A stretch of DNA of 25,713 bases from contig BFEA01000325.1 in NCBI GenBank assembly GCA_003427395.1, positions 1,153,734 to 1,179,446 on the forward strand, in the 5' to 3' direction. Every line of letters begins with the position of its first letter. Position 1 is the stretch's first letter. This document shows, piece by piece, positions 9,582-18,696 of the stretch. Source of the stretch: Chara braunii. Its lineage: Eukaryota > Streptophyta > Charophyceae > Charales > Characeae. Below the pieces are notes generated by a model. That model was not told where the DNA came from and did not search any database. It was given only the letters and a program-made list of their open reading frames with translations. The translations under genes and the position numbers were made by a program.

Positions 9582-9671
9582 AAGTGTTCGCGTTCGGACG
9601 GTTTTATCGCTTGTTTACTTTCAATTGTGAATGTTCGGGTTCGGTCACCGAATGTGGACACGATGCTGCAC
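9582..9671 (+). repeat. GTTCG-arm element end fragment
   Basis: Words gttcgcgttcgg, gttcgggttcggt and ggacacgatgctgcac match the right end of the 348-bp element at 12695-13042 (ttcgtgttcgcctccg, ggacacaatgctgcac). A left end is not visible, so the copy is truncated. The last 28 bases (9644-9671) recur at 9815-9842. Confidence 0.6.
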
Positions 9672-9709
9672 CTGTCTCTTATACACATCTAGATGTGTAT
9701 AAGAGACAG
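9672..9709. other. Nextera (Tn5 mosaic end) junction adapter, sequencing artefact
   Basis: Thirty-eight bases consist of the 19-bp Tn5 mosaic-end sequence (CTGTCTCTTATACACATCT) followed immediately by its reverse complement. This is the circularisation junction of Illumina Nextera mate-pair libraries. It is not genomic sequence. The flanks (9644-9671 and 9710-9817) are duplicated at 9815-9842 and 9947-10054, as expected if a chimeric read was incorporated in the assembly. Confidence 0.97.
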
Positions 9710-10054
9710 CATATATGTATTGCAATTTTTTTCGAGTTTTTTCTTTTTTTCTCGCCCAAGCAACGTGATTCTCAAATCAATTCGATTACGTAATCATATC
9801 TTTTTTAGAATCGTGTCACCGAATGTGGACACGATGCTGCACAGGTTCTATCTATGATACTTATTTTTCATTTTTTTTTCACATTTTGAATAATAAATTT
9901 TTGATGGTGCTCTCGCAAATGTTTCTTGTATGAAAATGTTGCGCAACATATATGTATTGCAATTTTTTTCGAGTTTTTTCTTTTTTTCTCGCCCAAGCAA
10001 CGTGATTCTCAAATCAATTCGATTACGTAATCATATCTTTTTTAGAATCGTGTC
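9710..10054 (+). repeat. 108-bp exact duplication around the adapter artefact
   Basis: 9710-9817 equals 9947-10054 base for base, including the arm gcaacgtgattctcaaatc and gattacgtaatc. With the 28-bp copy pair at 9644/9815, about 170 bp next to the adapter is probably spurious. The real locus probably runs from 9644-9671 directly into 9843. Confidence 0.85.
9885..10045 (+). mobile_element. Element remnant: shared core plus GATTACGTAATC arm
   Basis: Core gaataataaatttttgatg, gtgctctcgcaaatgtttct, gttgcgcaacatatatg, then T-rich cgagttttttc and the arm cgattacgtaatcatatc. It is collinear with 4672-4810. An inverted core follows at 10085-10170, so this and the next copy may be the two halves of one inverted-repeat element. 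Confidence 0.6.
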
Positions 10055-10084
10055 GAATGGAAAGGGGGAAAAAAAGAAAAAATG

Positions 10085-10260
10085 TAAACAATATATGTCG
10101 TACAACATCTCTATACAATAAACATTTGCCTAAGCACCATAACAAAATTTTTATTGAAAACGTGGAAACAAAATAAAAAACGAAAAACAAACAACCTCGA
10201 TATCCAAGTTTTTTTTTTCATTTTCTATTTTTTTTTTCACGTTTTGAATAGTAAAATTGT
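10085..10260 (-). repeat. Shared element core, inverted copy, plus short direct fragment
   Basis: 10085-10170 read on the minus strand gives cacgttttcaataaaaattt, atggtgcttaggcaaatg, gagatgttgtacgacata. A short plus-strand fragment (tcacgttttgaatagtaaaa) is at about 10238-10257. Inverted arrangement with the core at 9885. Confidence 0.6.
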
Positions 10261-10600
10261 GGAAGCATGCTTCCCTAGGGGAGATGTTGTTGAAACTTTT
10301 ACTAAGTTTAGGGTGTTAGTGAAATTTCAGTCTTAATCTTAGGCTAAATTTTACATCTTGATTTTTGCACAGTAAGAATCTGCGAGCACACTTACTTATA
10401 GGAAGTGGTACCTTAATTTTTGTTGATTTAATATTGTTATTGGATGTTGTTGTTAAATAATGTGGAGTACGATACGGAGTTGATCTCCGTTAACTCAACA
10501 GGTGGTGTCTAGTTTGGTTTTGTGACACAAATCACCGCTATCTGCGACTACTTTCGAACGTTTTGAGTTTCATCAACTTCCGTTATCGAATTGGAGACAA
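10261..10600. other. Non-coding, nothing recognised
   Basis: AT-rich unique-looking sequence with no long ORF and no repeat recognised. Confidence 0.5.
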
Positions 10601-10614
10601 GAAGAATTATTTTT

Positions 10615-10765
10615 TGCGGCTTTTCGCTCTCCATCACTTCGCGCTCTCCTTCACTTCCCGCCCTCCGCGGCTTCCCGCCCTCCACCGCTTCCCTCCTTTC
10701 GCCCCTTCCCGCCTGTCGTTGCTTCCCGCCCTTCCCCTCCTGCCATCGCTCGTGCCCTTCGCCAT
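10615..10765. repeat. Pyrimidine-rich degenerate tandem repeat
   Basis: The word cttcccgccctcc and variants (cttcgcgctctcc, cttcccgcccttcccc, cttccctcctttcgcc) recur every 15-18 bp, seven to eight times. The plus strand is almost purine-free, so ORFs through it are compositional artefacts. It directly precedes the palindrome array. Confidence 0.7.
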
Positions 10766-10915
10766 TACGTAATCAAATCGATTACGTAATCTACTTGATT
10801 GTGCAATCGACTCAATTGTACAATCGGATCGATTGCACAATCTTATCCATTACGTAATCGAATCGATTGCACAGTCGAATCGATTACGTAGACAATTCGA
10901 TTGTGCAATCGAGTA
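10766..10915. repeat. Array of alternating palindromes GATTACGTAATC / GATTGTGCAATC
   Basis: Around eight 12-bp palindromes of the form GATTRYGYAATC are separated by short 'gaatc'/'aatcg' linkers. It is related to the array at 4795-4990 but here TACGTA and TGTGCA/TGCACA centres alternate. The TGCACA words lead straight into the hairpins that follow. Confidence 0.8.
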
Positions 10916-10920
10916 AGTGC

Positions 10921-11027
10921 GTGTGTGCACCAGACAGTTCATTGCACAGTCCATTGTTGTCTGAGTGCGCGCTGAGACAACAACAGACTGTGCAATGCAC
11001 TGTCTGGTGCACACACACACACACACA
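10921..11027. repeat. Long hairpin ending in (CA)n
   Basis: Arms 10921-10962 and 10975-11016 are 42 nt each and complementary at 39 positions, around a 12-nt GC-rich loop (gagtgcgcgctg). The arms contain caccagacagt, cattgcacagtc and ttgttgtct. A (CA)n run continues after the right arm. The fold is long enough for a stable RNA stem or a DNA cruciform. Confidence 0.85.
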
Positions 11028-11136
11028 TACAAACAGACACGTTCAAGAAAGGGGTTTTCGTGCTCCTATTGTGTTTCGTGTTGCTTGCTACACAGACGAA
11101 ACGGTTTCATTGTTGGGTTGTCTGAACTCAAGGGGT

Positions 11137-11218
11137 TTTGTTGTGTGTGTGTGTGTGTGTGTGCCTGTGTGTGTGTGTGTGTGTGTGTCTGAGTGTGTGT
11201 GCCTGTAAGTCTGTGTGC
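11137..11218. repeat. (GT)n microsatellite
   Basis: Interrupted GT repeats on the plus strand, complementary to the (CA)n at 11317-11392, with the second hairpin between them. Confidence 0.9.
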
Positions 11219-11224
11219 AGCTAT

Positions 11225-11310
11225 GTGTGTGCACCAGACAGTGCATTGCACATTGTGTTGCTGCCTTACAAAGCAGCATAATGTGCAATGCAATGTTTGT
11301 CACGCGCGCG
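11225..11310. repeat. Second hairpin related to the 10921 hairpin
   Basis: 11225-11252 matches 10921-10948 at 27 of 28 positions (gtgtgtgcaccagacagtgc...). The stem here is cattgcacatt-gttgctgc (11244-11264) with gcagc-aatgtgcaatg (11273-11290). With the flanking GT and CA tracts it can form one hairpin of about 250 bp. Confidence 0.75.
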
Positions 11311-11316
11311 AGCGCA

Positions 11317-11392
<76 letters not shown>
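11317..11392. repeat. (CA)n microsatellite
   Basis: About 37 CA dinucleotides. Reading frames through it give Thr/His or Cys/Val alternation and are not genes. Confidence 0.95.
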
Positions 11393-11393
<1 letters not shown>

Positions 11394-11625
11394 GCACCCA
11401 TCTATCAGTCAAATGCATTATGGGCAGACTGTCGGGGTTCAACCTCGTAATGAGTCGGTGAAAGTCTAACGAAACACTCTGGCACAGTCATGCTTTTTAT
11501 AGTGTATAGCGAATATGACCACACACACACATTGGGGCTTTTTTAACGACTTTTATAGCAAGTGGGTGGGTTTAGGGACACATACCTATGCCCCCCGACC
11601 CCTAAAAAAAAACAAAAAAAAAACA
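11393..11625. other. Non-coding, nothing recognised
   Basis: Short unique stretch ending in A- and C-rich runs; contains only a small CA tract at about 11519-11530. Confidence 0.5.
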
Positions 11626-11714
11626 CGTTTGCGTTCGCCATAATATCCTACCTGAACACGTTCGAGCGAACGTGTTCACGTTCGCAGGCGGATGCGAATG
11701 GCGTGCTACGCAGG
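11626..11714 (+). repeat. GTTCG-arm element end (terminal word gtgctacgcagg)
   Basis: Contains the palindrome cacgttcgagcgaacgtg, then cacgttcgcaggcgg, and ends gcgtgctacgcagg. This is the same terminal word as the right end of the 350-bp element (13881-13896). No matching left end nearby. Confidence 0.55.
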
Positions 11715-12129
11715 TGTGGAGTGTTAGAAAAAGAGTGTGGTGATGAAAAGGTTGACCCAGTTAGTGCATGGAATGTGCTTTTGGTAAATGTGTGTATGCA
11801 GATATATATTTGGAGCTTGATTATATCTTTCTTGCGAAAAGTGATCGATGGTTGCGAATGGATGAGTCGGTCACATGGGTGATTGTGAGAGATGGTCTTC
11901 ATTTTACATTCCTTATTTTTTTTTCTCATTTTTATTTTATATACTTTCCTATTTTCCCACAATTTTCTTATTTCTGCTCTTTTTACCCCCTTTCTCATCC
12001 CTCAATCTTCATCTATGTTGTTTGTTGTCCCTCAACCCTGAGTTTAATGTATGCGCAAAAGCCTTTATATCTTAATAATATATATATATCACCATAATTA
12101 TCCTTAGTACTTAGTGTTATTTTATGGTA

Positions 12130-12348
12130 CATGACTCACTCTTAGGATATCATTTTCGAGCCCTTGCTACACTCATTTCTCCCATGCTGCTCCCTTGCAT
12201 TCCTATTCCTTACCCCACCAGTTTCTCATAGGTCTTAGGCTTAATATACATGGCCCACTCTTAGGACATTCCTTTTTACCCTCCCTTCTCCACTACTGCT
12301 CCCTTGCGTTTCTAGTCCTTACCTCACCATCTTCTCCTACGTTTGAGG
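12130..12348. repeat. Degenerate direct duplication, period 119 bp
   Basis: Blocks starting catgactcactcttagga (12130) and catggcccactcttagga (12249) continue collinearly through ctcccttgcattcctattcc / ctcccttgcgtttctagtcc and caccagtttctc / caccatcttctc. Surrounding sequence (11715-12690) is otherwise without a supportable gene. Confidence 0.7.
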
Positions 12349-12694
12349 CTAAGAAAAAAGTCAAAATACAAGACAGCTAGTGTCATAACTCAAGGAGACT
12401 ATAGTTGGGTATCTTGCACAAGGACGATCAAATTGTGAGCCCTAGAGTGCAATGTCCACGTGAAGCCTCCGATCTTCTCAATTGAAATCAACCTGCAACG
12501 CATATCTGAAAGTATCTTGTGCATATGTTGTGATCTTTGTCAACAAGGATAATTGTCCTCCACGCACTGCCTTGCTTCGGCAGCACTATATCGCCCACGC
12601 TATTATTGCTCTCACCACCTCTTCCGACCAAGCGTTATATAGGTGGAAAAATAAAATAAAATGAAATAAATAGATGTTGCGCAACATCTCCATA

Positions 12695-13042
12695 ACTGCG
12701 TAGTATGACGAACGTGTCCGCGCCCCTCCTCATTCTCGTGAATGTCTTTGCACGTTCGTGCGAATAGCTCGCGAAAGTGTTCTAACGAATTTTTTTTTCG
12801 TAAAAATATATATATATACATATATTTTTAACCCACGTTTCGCTAAGAATTTCAACATGTCTCCAGGGAAAACGTTGCTTGTATTGTTGTTTTACATGAC
12901 ATATATTGTTTTCAGATTTTTCTGAGATGGTTTTTATTTATTTTTAGAATATTTTTGTATGTTCGTGTTCAAAGGTGACGCTCTTTCACGTTCGACAAAC
13001 ATGTTCGTGTTCGCCTCCGAATGCGGACACAATGCTGCACAA
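12695..13042. mobile_element. 348-bp GTTCG-arm inverted-repeat element
   Basis: The left end (actgcgtagtatgacgaacg) and the reverse complement of the right end (ttgtgcagcattgtgtccg) match mainly through transitions, as expected after CpG decay. Both arms carry gtgtccgc and several GTTCG/CGAAC words. The heptamer ctccata lies immediately outside both ends (12688-12694 and 13043-13049), a probable target-site duplication. The shared core is at 12838-12920. No coding capacity. Length and terminal words match the element at 13547-13896, so the two define one family. Confidence 0.65.
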
Positions 13043-13064
13043 CTCCATACATTAACAGTTGTTT

Positions 13065-13110
13065 TAGCACCATTCGGAAATTATTATTCAATACGTGGGA
13101 AAAAAGACAT
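13065..13110 (-). repeat. Partial shared core
   Basis: On the minus strand: cacgtattgaataataattt, then cgaatggtgctaaaacaac. Resembles the cores at 4675 and 9885. It lies between two larger elements. Confidence 0.5.
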
Positions 13111-13210
13111 CATATCTAAACTACTTGAGTGGTTCGGGTCCACTTGCCCGGCCGGGCCAAAAAAAAATAAAAAAAATAAAGAATATTTGTAAATTTAAAT
13201 TTTATTTTAA

Positions 13211-13290
13211 TTTTGGTAAAGAATTTCAATATAACCCTAAGGCAAAAGCTATTCAATTTATTTGTCTGCATAACATAGTTTTTTTTTTTT
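13211..13290 (+). repeat. Shared element core
   Basis: tttggtaaagaatttcaata, accctaaggcaaaagct, gtctgcataacatag, then a T-run. Closest relative is 5679-5755. Confidence 0.75.
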
Positions 13291-13344
13291 TTTTTTTTTT
13301 AATGGTTGGGACCTTCTCTAGTCGTTGTAAGGCCGGGCTGCCCG

Positions 13345-13535
13345 AGCGGCCCCGCTGGTAGCCCAGCGTCCTATCAATTTATTTTTTTATTATTTTTTTG
13401 CATTTTGGATAAGAATTTTATGATGGTGCGCAAACACATGTGTCATGTACGAAGATGTCTCAAAACACTGGGTTACCAGCCGGGCCGCCCGGGTCACCCT
13501 ATTTACCCAGGCGGCCCGGCCGTGCAAGGACCAAG
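13345..13535. repeat. Third arm type: inverted CGCTGGGCTACCAGC blocks
   Basis: The block gctggtagcccagcg ends near 13368. Its inverted relative cactgggttaccagccgggc starts near 13467 and continues gccgcccgggt. A core-like segment (ttttggataagaatttt, atggtgcgcaaac) lies between them at about 13400-13460. The GC-rich words again form local palindromes. Confidence 0.55.
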
Positions 13536-13546
13536 GAAGTTCCCAG

Positions 13547-13896
13547 CCTACATAGCACCGTCTTCTCGTTCGGAGGCAAACGCGAACATGTTCGCCCGAA
13601 CGAGAACACACGCCCAAAACCCTCGGAACGCGAACATAAAAAAAAAAAAAAAAACATTCTCCGAAAAAACTAACAAAAATATATGCTATGTAAAATAACA
13701 ATACAAACTTTTTTTGCCTTGGAATTATGTTCAAATTCGTATCTTGTAATGAGTTAAAAATCAAAAACATAAAATATTTGGTTTTTTTTTTTTTTTTTAC
13801 GAAAAAAAAATTGTGTTCGCCTGAACATGTTTGCGAGTTGTTCGCACGAATGCGCGAACATGAAGGGGCGCGAAAACATTCGCCGTGCTACGCAGG
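13547..13896. mobile_element. 350-bp GTTCG-arm inverted-repeat element
   Basis: Starts cctacatagcaccg and ends cgccgtgctacgcagg (reverse complement cctgcgtagcacggcg), giving imperfect terminal inverted repeats with C/T and G/A differences. Arms are dense in GTTCG/CGAAC, including cgttcggaggc and acatgttcgcccgaacg. An inverted core is at 13676-13745. The immediate flanks are similar but not identical (tcccagc / tcctaac), a possible mutated target-site duplication. Lies inside the 961-bp element. Confidence 0.6.
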
Positions 13897-13944
13897 TCCT
13901 AACCAAACAAAATAAAAATATAAAAATTTCTAAAACTCCGGAAA

Positions 13945-14025
13945 AAAAAGTATGTTATGCAAAAAAATAAACTGAACAACTTTTGTCCCAAGGTCATATC
14001 GAAATTATTTACCAATTTAAAATAT
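13945..14025 (-). repeat. Shared element core, inverted
   Basis: On the minus strand: attggtaaataatttcg, gaccttgggacaaaagttg, ttgcataacatactttttt. Followed by a (TA)n tract at about 14023-14042 and then the right GGCCGGGC arm. Confidence 0.75.
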
Positions 14026-14087
14026 ATATATATATATATATATTTATATCTTTTTAGCCCGGTCGGGCAAGTGGACCCGTACCACTC

Positions 14088-14640
14088 TGGAAGGTTGGGC
14101 TAAACATATATTGTTGCACCACTAAGACCAGACTTCAACGGGGTGAATCTCACATGCACGTGGTTTCGAGGCACCACAAAGTTCGAGGAGGGCAATACTT
14201 TAATTTTAAAAATTTGAATGAAGAAGGGAGCAACATATGTCACATGAAAAAATTATCCAGCACTGGAACAGGGGAAGACACGCTTTAACACTCCAAGTTG
14301 ATCACTCGTTAAGGGCTATGGGGTATTTAGGAGGTCAAAGTAAGACAAAGTTTGATGAGACAAAGCCACGCTAAGATGATCTACAAGGAGAAATTGTTAA
14401 TGGAAGGTCGAATATACGGTGTTTTTCGGTGAATCACAATAAGCAACGTGGTGGAAAGTTTTGGAAACAAACAATACAGGCTCATAACACAAAAATGCAT
14501 TCTGAATTTAAATAAGCGTTCAACGAATCCAATGTTTTCACCAACTTTTTCGTTAATGGTCTAAATATGTCAAAACTAAATATATGATACCGTACCCTAA
14601 GCACATACTTATAAAAAACAAAATCAAGAGAAAACCTAAG
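14088..14640. other. Non-coding, nothing recognised
   Basis: Unique-looking sequence between two elements; no long ORF, no recognisable RNA or repeat. Confidence 0.5.
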
Positions 14641-14650
14641 TTATTTTTTC

Positions 14651-15127
14651 GGTCGCCCGGGCACCCGACTTGTGCCCGGATACATACCCGGGTGCCCGAC
14701 CGAGCATGACCCCTATAAAAGGTTACAGGCAGCCCCAGCAAAAAAAAAAAAAAAAAAAAGCAAAAAAATCCCAAAAAAACATATATTGGGTAGAATTGCA
14801 ATACAAATAACTTTTGGTGGAGGGTCACATTAAAATTCTTTACCGAATCGGAGATAAAAAAACAATAACAAAATCACACTAAAGGTCCCCCCTTTAACCC
14901 CTCTTAGCTCCTTTAAAAATATTTTATACCCCTCTTTCCCCCCTTAAGAGCCAACTCTAAAAAAAAAGAAACGAACCCGGATTTGGATTCCTCTAGGAAT
15001 GCGCAGAAAGGCAAAAAAAAAAAAAAAAATTATTATTATTATTTTTTTTTTTTTCATGCCCGGATACCCTGGGCATCAAACCCCTCGGGCGTCACGCCCG
15101 GGTGCCTGCCCGGGCATGAAAAACTCC
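14651..15127. mobile_element. Element with CCCGGGC arms and inverted shared core
   Basis: A left arm (14651-14708: gcccgggcacccgac, gtgcccggat, acccgggtgcccgac) and a right arm (15055-15120: catgcccggat, gcccgggtgcctgcccgggc) enclose an inverted core at 14776-14855 and A/T runs. The arms are themselves palindromic, so exact termini cannot be fixed and no target-site duplication is clear. The internal 14880-15000 stretch has no ORF. Confidence 0.55.
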
Positions 15128-15349
15128 TCAGGAAAAAAAATAAAAAATCAATGACAATAAAGTAGTTTCAATTAAAATTTCAATATAAATAACATCATTT
15201 ATTAACCATGTGTGAAATGAAATATGGGTTAAAAGATGTGGTTAACGGGTCCACTAATATTCATCATTTACACATGTACTTAAGTTCTGAACACACTTCA
15301 CCCAAAATAAAACAAAACAAAACAAGGGGAAAGGGTTGGGGTTCAAGTT

Positions 15350-15690
15350 TTTCAACATTTTTACCACTTTAAAGTTTTTGGAATCTTCAATGTTAATATA
15401 TATCTAGACTATGAAATTTCTGAAATTTCTAAAGTGGTGAAGGTGCTGAAAATTATAAATTACCCCTATAAAAAAAAAAACACGGGTGCGGAGGGAATTC
15501 AGAACTTTCAGCACCTTCACCACTTTAAAATTTTCAAAATCTTCAGTGTCAAATTTCATCCTGATGCCTCGAAGGGGTGTTTAAAATTTTCAGCATCTTC
15601 ACCACTTCAAAGTTTTCAGCATCTTCACTACTTCAAAGTTTTCAACATCTTTACCACTTCAAAGTTTTCAAAATCTTCAACTTCTATTTG
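15350..15690. repeat. 26-bp tandem repeat with an embedded inverted pair
   Basis: The unit ttttcagcatcttcaccact + tcaaag repeats about 3.5 times at 15586-15680, with diverged units from 15350. A perfect 21-bp inverted pair is at 15431-15451 and 15506-15526 (aaagtggtgaaggtgctgaa + a), separated by 54 bp. Frames through it give Phe/Ser/Lys-rich repeats, not a gene. Confidence 0.85.
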
Positions 15691-15699
15691 CATTGATAT

Positions 15700-16229
15700 A
15701 TAAGGGGACATTCATAATATTTAATATTTCAACGCTTCAAATTTCAGAATGTTCAACATTATCCAAAGAGGTGGGCATTCAAAATTTTCAACATATCTTA
15801 AATAGTTGAAATCCCATTTTATAAAACTTTAAAACCGCTGAATCTTTTTCACTTCAAAATTACTTTGGGTGAGGATTCAACAAGTTGTTGACCGCTTGTG
15901 TGGGTTGGATTGCAGTCGTGATCTATCTCAAGATTGAAATGATTTTATTTTTTTAATATTTTTTCTAAAAACATCACAACAAAATTTACAAACGCTTTTC
16001 CAAAATTAAAAAAAAATCTACGAGCAGTCAAATTTTTAGTTTTTTTCATGCATTGTTTTGAGCGTGGAAAATCACTAAAGTTTAAGTGCTTTTTCCATTG
16101 GGCTGTGTATGGTTGAGTGGCAAAATGGAAAATATGCAGAATGACCCGACATTTTTTTTATGGTCTTAACGATCTTTTGAAAATTTTTCGATATTTTTAA
16201 TGGAAAAAATACGACATAATTTATGAATT
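15700..16229. other. AT-rich non-coding stretch
   Basis: Further decayed 'ttcaacat/ttcaaa' words to about 15880, then AT-rich sequence with nothing recognised. Confidence 0.5.
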
Positions 16230-16747
16230 GTCAAATTTTCAGATTTCTCTGTGAATTCCTCCGAGCACAAAAATTCACCGAAGTTGCATCCTACAAATTG
16301 CGGGACTAGACTCGTTGGTACCCTCCACCTTGGATAGCCTGCGCATGGGATTCCCGACAACAGCGCCCCTTCTGACTTCGTTTTGAACTCTGCTTTCACC
16401 TTGTAATCGACCTTTCCTTCTTTCAAAAATCTCGGTTCGACGAGAGCTAGTTGTAGGTCGTCTGAAATGTCATCGAGGGTTGGTCCCTGAAAAATATTTG
16501 CCTCCTAAACACCCACTTGTGTCATGGTCGCCGCCACCAAAAATACAACATTTTGATATATACGTTGAAGCCCACTATACTACAGTCTTAGGGCTGCGAA
16601 TTCTGGTGTCTGTAGCCGACACTTTCCCACACATTACACATAATCCACACACAAGTAATATAGTACAACATGGAAAATTTGGGCACCCCCCCCCCTCCCC
16701 CAACACCCTACCAACGGTCTTAGTAAATAGCAATAAGTGTGTCGAGC

Positions 16748-16822
16748 AGGTCAGTGGGAATTGAACCCACGATCTTTTGAGTATCACTTGCTTGCCTAAA
16801 CAACTAAATAAGGCCCCTTGTC
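16748..16822 (-). other. tRNA-like Pol III promoter module, unit 1
   Basis: On the minus strand: ggggccttatttagttgttt, aggcaagcaagtg, then gtgggttcaattcccac. The last part is a perfect 5-bp T-arm and a B box (GGTTCRANNCC). The first part resembles the acceptor/D-arm and A box (TAGCTCAGTTGG-like). No proper anticodon stem or closed acceptor stem, so it is tRNA-derived and not a functional tRNA. Confidence 0.6.
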
Positions 16823-17680
16823 AAACTCTATGCTCTCTCTTGAGGTCGCCGTACAAGTCCCAACCCATGCGAAGGAACTCATTCGTTGAGCACTAAGGTA
16901 CTCCATCGTCGAAAAGGGGATGTTTCATTCCTATGGTCGTTTGTCCTTCGCACCAGGGCAGATTTGCGGTCGTTCCTCAGATGAGCGGCTGAATGCTTTC
17001 TCTTGAGGTCGTTGGACCAGTCACGACCCTTTGGAAGGAACTCGATCGTTGGGCTCTCGGGTATTCTACTGTCGGAAAAAAGTCTGAGAGGGTCGTTCCG
17101 TTCCGAGGGTCGTTTGTCCTTGGCAGGAGAACAGATTTGTAATGGTCCCTAATATGAGCGGGAGCATCTTTCTTTTGCGAGTTCTCTCTCTCTATGAATT
17201 CGTCCAAGCACAAAAATTGTCAAAGTTGCCTCTTGCAAATTGTGGGACTGGACCTGTCAGCCTGCGCATGGGATCCCCGACAACGCCTCCCCTTCTTACT
17301 TTTTTTTAGGGTCCTCTTCCACCTGACGACCGACCCTCCCTTTCTCCAAAAGTCCCAGTTCTACAAGAGTTAGTTGTAGGTTGTCCGCAATACCGCCAAG
17401 GACCGGACCCTTAAAAACTTTTGCCCCCTAAGAACCCATTTGCCTCCTGGCCGACCGCCACTGAAAATGCGACACCTTGACACAATATTTGAATCCCACT
17501 ATTACGGAGTCGTAGGGCTGCGAGCAACAATGTTTGTGGTCGGCACTCTCCTACACACCACACGCAATCCAGACACGAGTAATTTAGTACAATATAGGAA
17601 ATTTGGGCACACATCCCCCGCCCTCAACACCCTGCCAATAATGACGATCTCAGTGGATGGCAATAAGCATGCCCAACAAC

Positions 17681-17758
17681 TAAGTGGGGATTGGACCTAC
17701 GATGTTCTGAGTAGCACTTGGTTGCCTAAACAACTGAGTTAGGCCCCTTGTTCAACTG
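17681..17758 (-). other. tRNA-like module, unit 2
   Basis: On the minus strand: ggggcctaactcagttgttt, aggcaaccaagtg, then gtaggtccaatccccac. The A-box-like region (TAACTCAGTTG) is the best preserved of the three. The B box has a T to C change. Confidence 0.6.
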
Positions 17759-18696
17759 TATGCTCTCTCTGAAGATCGTTGTACCAGTCCCAACCTTGAG
17801 TAACGAACTCATTCAATTCGTTGGGCACCAAGGTACTTTAACTGTATGCTCTCTCTTGAGATCGTCGTAACAGTCCTGACCTCTTGGAAGGAACTCATTC
17901 GTTGGGCACTAAGGTATTCCACCATTGAAAAAAGGGTGTTTCGTTCCTATGGCCGTAGAACAGGACAAATTTTGTGGTCGTCCCTCGGATGAGCGGCTTG
18001 TTGCTCTCTCTTGAGGTCACCGAAGCAGTCCTGGCCCTTAGGAAGGAACTCATTCGTTGGGGTCTAAGGTACTCTACCGTCGAAAAGATATTTGAGAGAG
18101 TCGTTCCGGTCCTAGGGTCGTCTGTCCTTGGCAGCAAAATATATTTACAACTGTCCCTAGTATGAGTGGGATGATATTTCGTCTACGATTCCTCTCTCTC
18201 CACGAATTCATCTGAGCACGAAAAATCATCAAAGTTGCCTCTTGCAAATTGTGGGATTTGGACTTGCTGGTACCCTTCACCTTGGATAGCCTGCGCATGG
18301 GACTCCTGACAATGCCTTCCCTTCTTACTTATTCTTGGGGTCCGCTTCCGTCTGACAACTGACCCTCCCGTTTTCCAAAAGTCCCGGCTCTACGAGAGCT
18401 AGTTGTAGGTCGTCCGCAATGTGCCAAGGACCGGTCCCTCAAAAACTATTGCCCGCTAAGAACCCACTTGCATCCTGGTCCCCCGCCACCAAAAATGTGA
18501 CACCTTGACACAGTTGTTGAAGCCGACTATACCCCGCAGCGTTAGGGTTGCGAACAAAAGTGTTTATGACCAACACCCTCCTACGTATCACACACAATCC
18601 ACACACAAGTAATTTAGTACATGGGAAATTTGCCCCCCCTCCCCCAAAACCCTACCAGTACCGACGATCTCAGTGGTTGGCAATAAGCGTGTCCAA

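Larger units (their letters stand above)
13127..14087. mobile_element. 961-bp inverted-repeat element with GGCCGGGC arms, containing other elements
   Basis: Left arm 13127-13158 (gagtggttcgggtccacttg, cccggccgggcc) and right arm 14056-14087 are inverted copies identical at 29 of 32 positions. The left arm is followed by a core at 13211-13290 (+) and the right arm is preceded by a core at 13945-14025 (-), so the element is symmetric. A 350-bp GTTCG element and a third arm type (cgctgggctaccagc) sit inside, apparently nested insertions. I see no clear target-site duplication outside the arms and no transposase. Confidence 0.7.

Noticed and set aside
9672-9709. Perfect 38-bp palindrome that could be a terminator or transposon end
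   Set aside because: It is exactly the synthetic Tn5 mosaic-end pair used in Nextera libraries, with duplicated flanks.
10563-10857. Pro/Leu-rich ORFs
   Set aside because: They are compositional products of the pyrimidine-rich tandem repeat.
11066-11469. Overlapping ORFs of Thr/His or Cys/Val repeats
   Set aside because: They are translations of (CA)n/(GT)n microsatellites and occur in several frames at once.
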